This document shows positions 4,660 to 6,178 of a DNA stretch of 6,178 bases, piece by piece (positions within the stretch are counted from its first letter, which is position 1; each line of letters starts with the position of its first letter). Source of the DNA: 70-18 sp041691815 (GTDB lineage: Bacteria; Pseudomonadota; Alphaproteobacteria; Acetobacterales; Acetobacteraceae); contig JBEPTZ010000190.1 of NCBI GenBank assembly GCA_041691815.1, positions 1 to 6,178 on the forward strand, in the 5' to 3' direction. A program made the position numbers and the translations under genes. The notes below the pieces were generated by a model. The model worked only from the letters and a program-made list of their open reading frames with translations. It was not told where the DNA came from and searched no databases.

Positions 4660-5890
4660 ACTTCCTGACCAGCCGAGCGGCGAAAAACCCGTCCATCCCG
4701 CCGTGCTCCGGCCACAGCGCCGGCGTGGTGCGCAGCCAGCCCTCGCCGGTGCGCGGCAGGCCGGAGAGCTCGGCCGGCGCGAACGGGTCGGAGGCCAGCG
4801 GCAGGCGGCCGAGAGCGGCGCGGATGCGCTCGGCGCCCTCGTGCGGCTGCAGCGAGCAGACCGCATAGACCAGCCGGCCCCCCGGTCGCAGCATGGCGCA
4901 GGCGGCGTCCAGCAGGCGGTCCTGGCCGGCAGCGAGTTGCTCGACGTCGCGCGGGCGCTTCAGATGGGCGACGTCGGGATGGCGGCGGATGGTGCCCGTG
5001 GCGCTGCATGGCGCGTCCAGCAGCACGGCGTCGAGCGGCGCCGGCGGCTGCCAGGTGGTGGCATCAGCGGCGATGGTGGTCACCTCCAGCTTCAGCCGGG
5101 CGAAATTCTCCCGCAGCCGCACCAGGCGGGCGGGGTCGCGGTCGATCGCGGTGACGACCGCGCCGGCGGCGGCGAGTTGTGCGGTCTTGCCGCCCGGTGC
5201 GGCGCAGAGATCGGCGATCGCCTCGCCCGGCCGGGGGGCGAGCAGCATCGCCGGCAGCGCAGCGGCGGCGTCCTGCACCCAGAAATCGCCCTCCGTGAAA
5301 CCGGGCAACTCGGTGACCCGGGTGCCTGCCGGATAGCGCCAGGAGCCGGTGGGCAGTTCGCTGCCGCCCGGCGGAGCGGTGGCGCCGGGGCGCAGCGTGA
5401 GGTCGAGCGGCGCTTCCCGCTGGTGCGCCTCGGCGATCGCCCGCGCCTCCCGCCCCCAGGTCGTCCAGAGCCATTGCGGGGTGTCCAGCCGGGGCGAATC
5501 GAGGGTTTCCAGCGCCGCCGGACCATGCTCGGCCACCCGGCGGAGCACCGCGTTGACCAGGCCGGCGAACGGCGCGAGGCCACGGGCGCGGGCCAGGCCG
5601 ACGGCGGTGGCGACGGCGGCGTGCGCCGGGGTCTCCAGCAGCAGCAGGCCAGCGGCACCGAGGCGCAGGATATGCCGCACCGGCGCCGGCGGGGCCTTTT
5701 TCAGAAACGGTTCCAGCACCGCGTCCAGCGTGCCGGCACGACGCAGCACGGCGGCGGCGAGGCGGTGGGCGGCGGCGCGATCGCGCGGGTCGAGCGCCGG
5801 CAGCGCGTCCAGCGCCTCCTCCAGCGGCCGGGCGCGGTCGAACACCGCGGTGAGCAGGTCGTAGGCGGCGTTGCGGGTCGGGTCGGCCAT
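4658..5890 (-). CDS. rsmB: 16S rRNA (cytosine-C5)-methyltransferase, RsmB/Fmu family
   Basis: 410 residues, near the usual length (E. coli RsmB is 429 aa, modifying C967 of 16S rRNA). Residues 1-125 are a NusB-like RNA-binding domain (AAYDLLTAVFDRARPLEEAL through LVNAVLRRVAEHG). Residues 203-410 are the Rossmann methyltransferase: FWVQDAAAAL, SAM-binding motif DLCAAPGGKT (227-236), motif IV DAPCSATGTIRRHPD with C295, and motif VI VYAVCSLQPHEG with C345. The two cysteines fit the RNA m5C mechanism, C345 as nucleophile and C295 aiding product release. Motif VI has Val where Thr is usual (TCS). ATG 5890 is chosen because MADPTRNAAYDLL is the normal family beginning; the open frame continues upstream to 6004 but would overlap the GNAT gene and adds unrelated sequence. 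No Shine-Dalgarno is visible; the start lies 7 nt after the GNAT stop, suggesting coupling. Other family members such as RsmF or NOP2-like proteins lack this NusB domain. Confidence 0.92.
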   Translation of the reverse strand: MADPTRNAAYDLLTAVFDRARPLEEALDALPALDPRDRAAAHRLAAAVLRRAGTLDAVLEPFLKKAPPAPVRHILRLGAAGLLLLETPAHAAVATAVGLARARGLAPFAGLVNAVLRRVAEHGPAALETLDSPRLDTPQWLWTTWGREARAIAEAHQREAPLDLTLRPGATAPPGGSELPTGSWRYPAGTRVTELPGFTEGDFWVQDAAAALPAMLLAPRPGEAIADLCAAPGGKTAQLAAAGAVVTAIDRDPARLVRLRENFARLKLEVTTIAADATTWQPPAPLDAVLLDAPCSATGTIRRHPDVAHLKRPRDVEQLAAGQDRLLDAACAMLRPGGRLVYAVCSLQPHEGAERIRAALGRLPLASDPFAPAELSGLPRTGEGWLRTTPALWPEHGGMDGFFAARLVRK

Positions 5891-5897
5891 CTGGGGG

Positions 5898-6178
5898 CTA
5901 TGGCGCGACGGGTGGGGTGGCACCGGCGGCGGGAAGATGCTGCCATGCGGTCGGCGGCCAGGCGTAGAGCATGTCCGGCTCGCGCTCCTCGTTGCCGGCG
6001 CCATCGGTGCGCACCAGGGCGGCGAAGCCGTGCGCCTCGTAGAACGCGCGGGCGCTGGCGTTGACCTGGAAGCACCACAGCCGCAGCCCGGCCGGGCGGC
6101 GCTGCTTGGCGTGGCGCAGCAGCGCGCTGCCGACGCCCTGCCGCCAATGCAAGGGGTGGATATAGAGGTGCTCCACCC
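5898..6178 (-). CDS. GNAT-family N-acetyltransferase (partial, 5' end outside window)
   Basis: The C-terminal 92 or so residues of a GNAT protein; the frame is open to the right edge, so the true start is missing. Visible are EHLYIHPLHWRQGVGSALL, containing the acetyl-CoA pyrophosphate-binding motif A (Q/R-x-x-G-x-G/A, here RQGVGS), and the motif B region LWCFQVNASARAFYEAHGF, the characteristic N-x-x-A-x-x-F-Y-x-x-x-G-F. The end, DMLYAWPPTAWQHL followed by a short Ala/Pro tail, closes at TAG (complement of 5898-5900). It transfers an acetyl group from acetyl-CoA to an unknown amine or N-terminus; nothing here identifies the substrate. It lies 7 nt upstream of rsmB on the same strand, so the two are probably cotranscribed. 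Confidence 0.87.
   Translation of the reverse strand, partial: VEHLYIHPLHWRQGVGSALLRHAKQRRPAGLRLWCFQVNASARAFYEAHGFAALVRTDGAGNEEREPDMLYAWPPTAWQHLPAAGATPPVAP

Noticed and set aside
3205..4866. 553-codon minus-strand open frame across the dehydrogenase
   Set aside because: It mirrors the dehydrogenase codons (His/Arg/Gln-rich product), spans the convergent junction and enters rsmB in another frame; no motif is recognisable.
4703..6064. 453-codon plus-strand open frame across rsmB
   Set aside because: Antisense to a well-supported RsmB with all motifs; the product is Arg/Gly/Gln-rich with no domain.

Overview
The window is very GC-rich and strongly biased to G/C at third codon positions. The gene content and the order S4-domain protein, 7Fe ferredoxin, CarD-family regulator point to an alphaproteobacterium. 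The A/T-tract hairpin repeat at 3045-3182 and the general sequence style suggest Rhodospirillales, probably Acetobacteraceae; this is inference and no search was run.

Layout. (1) 1-838, plus strand: the last 34 codons of a gene that is probably a superfamily II helicase, then an Hsp15-like S4 RNA-binding protein whose ATG directly follows that stop codon, then fdxA (110 aa) with a good Shine-Dalgarno. An intrinsic terminator at 886-922 closes this unit. (2) 839-1081: leader region of the next gene, with a 13-bp tandem repeat, the terminator, a bulged GC hairpin and a 14-bp palindrome. (3) 1082-2119, plus: a CarD/CdnL-family RNA polymerase-binding regulator with a long basic Ala/Pro/Lys-rich N-terminal extension. 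(4) 2120-2387: a hairpin after carD, then a less GC-rich stretch with a 10-bp inverted repeat. (5) 2388-3044, plus: an FCD-type GntR regulator with a degenerate recognition helix. (6) 3045-3182: a MITE/REP-like inverted-repeat element made of A/T-tract hairpins. (7) 3244-4653, plus: a GlcD/D-2-hydroxyglutarate dehydrogenase-type FAD oxidoreductase. (8) 4658-5890, minus: an RsmB-type 16S rRNA m5C methyltransferase, convergent with gene 7 across a 4-bp gap. (9) 5898-6178, minus: a GNAT acetyltransferase cut off by the window end and lying just upstream of rsmB in the same transcription unit.

How the genes relate. The first block is a conserved housekeeping neighbourhood (RNA handling, electron transfer, RNA polymerase regulation). 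The GntR regulator and the FAD dehydrogenase form a plausible regulator-target pair for oxidation of a D-2-hydroxy acid, by analogy with GlcC/glcD and LldR systems. The rsmB/GNAT pair is a separate opposite-strand unit. I found no CRISPR array, tRNA, rRNA, integrase or phage gene, and no convincing new multi-gene system. The least ordinary items are the CarD extension, the inverted-repeat element, the altered active-site segment of the dehydrogenase, and the palindromes upstream of the two regulators.
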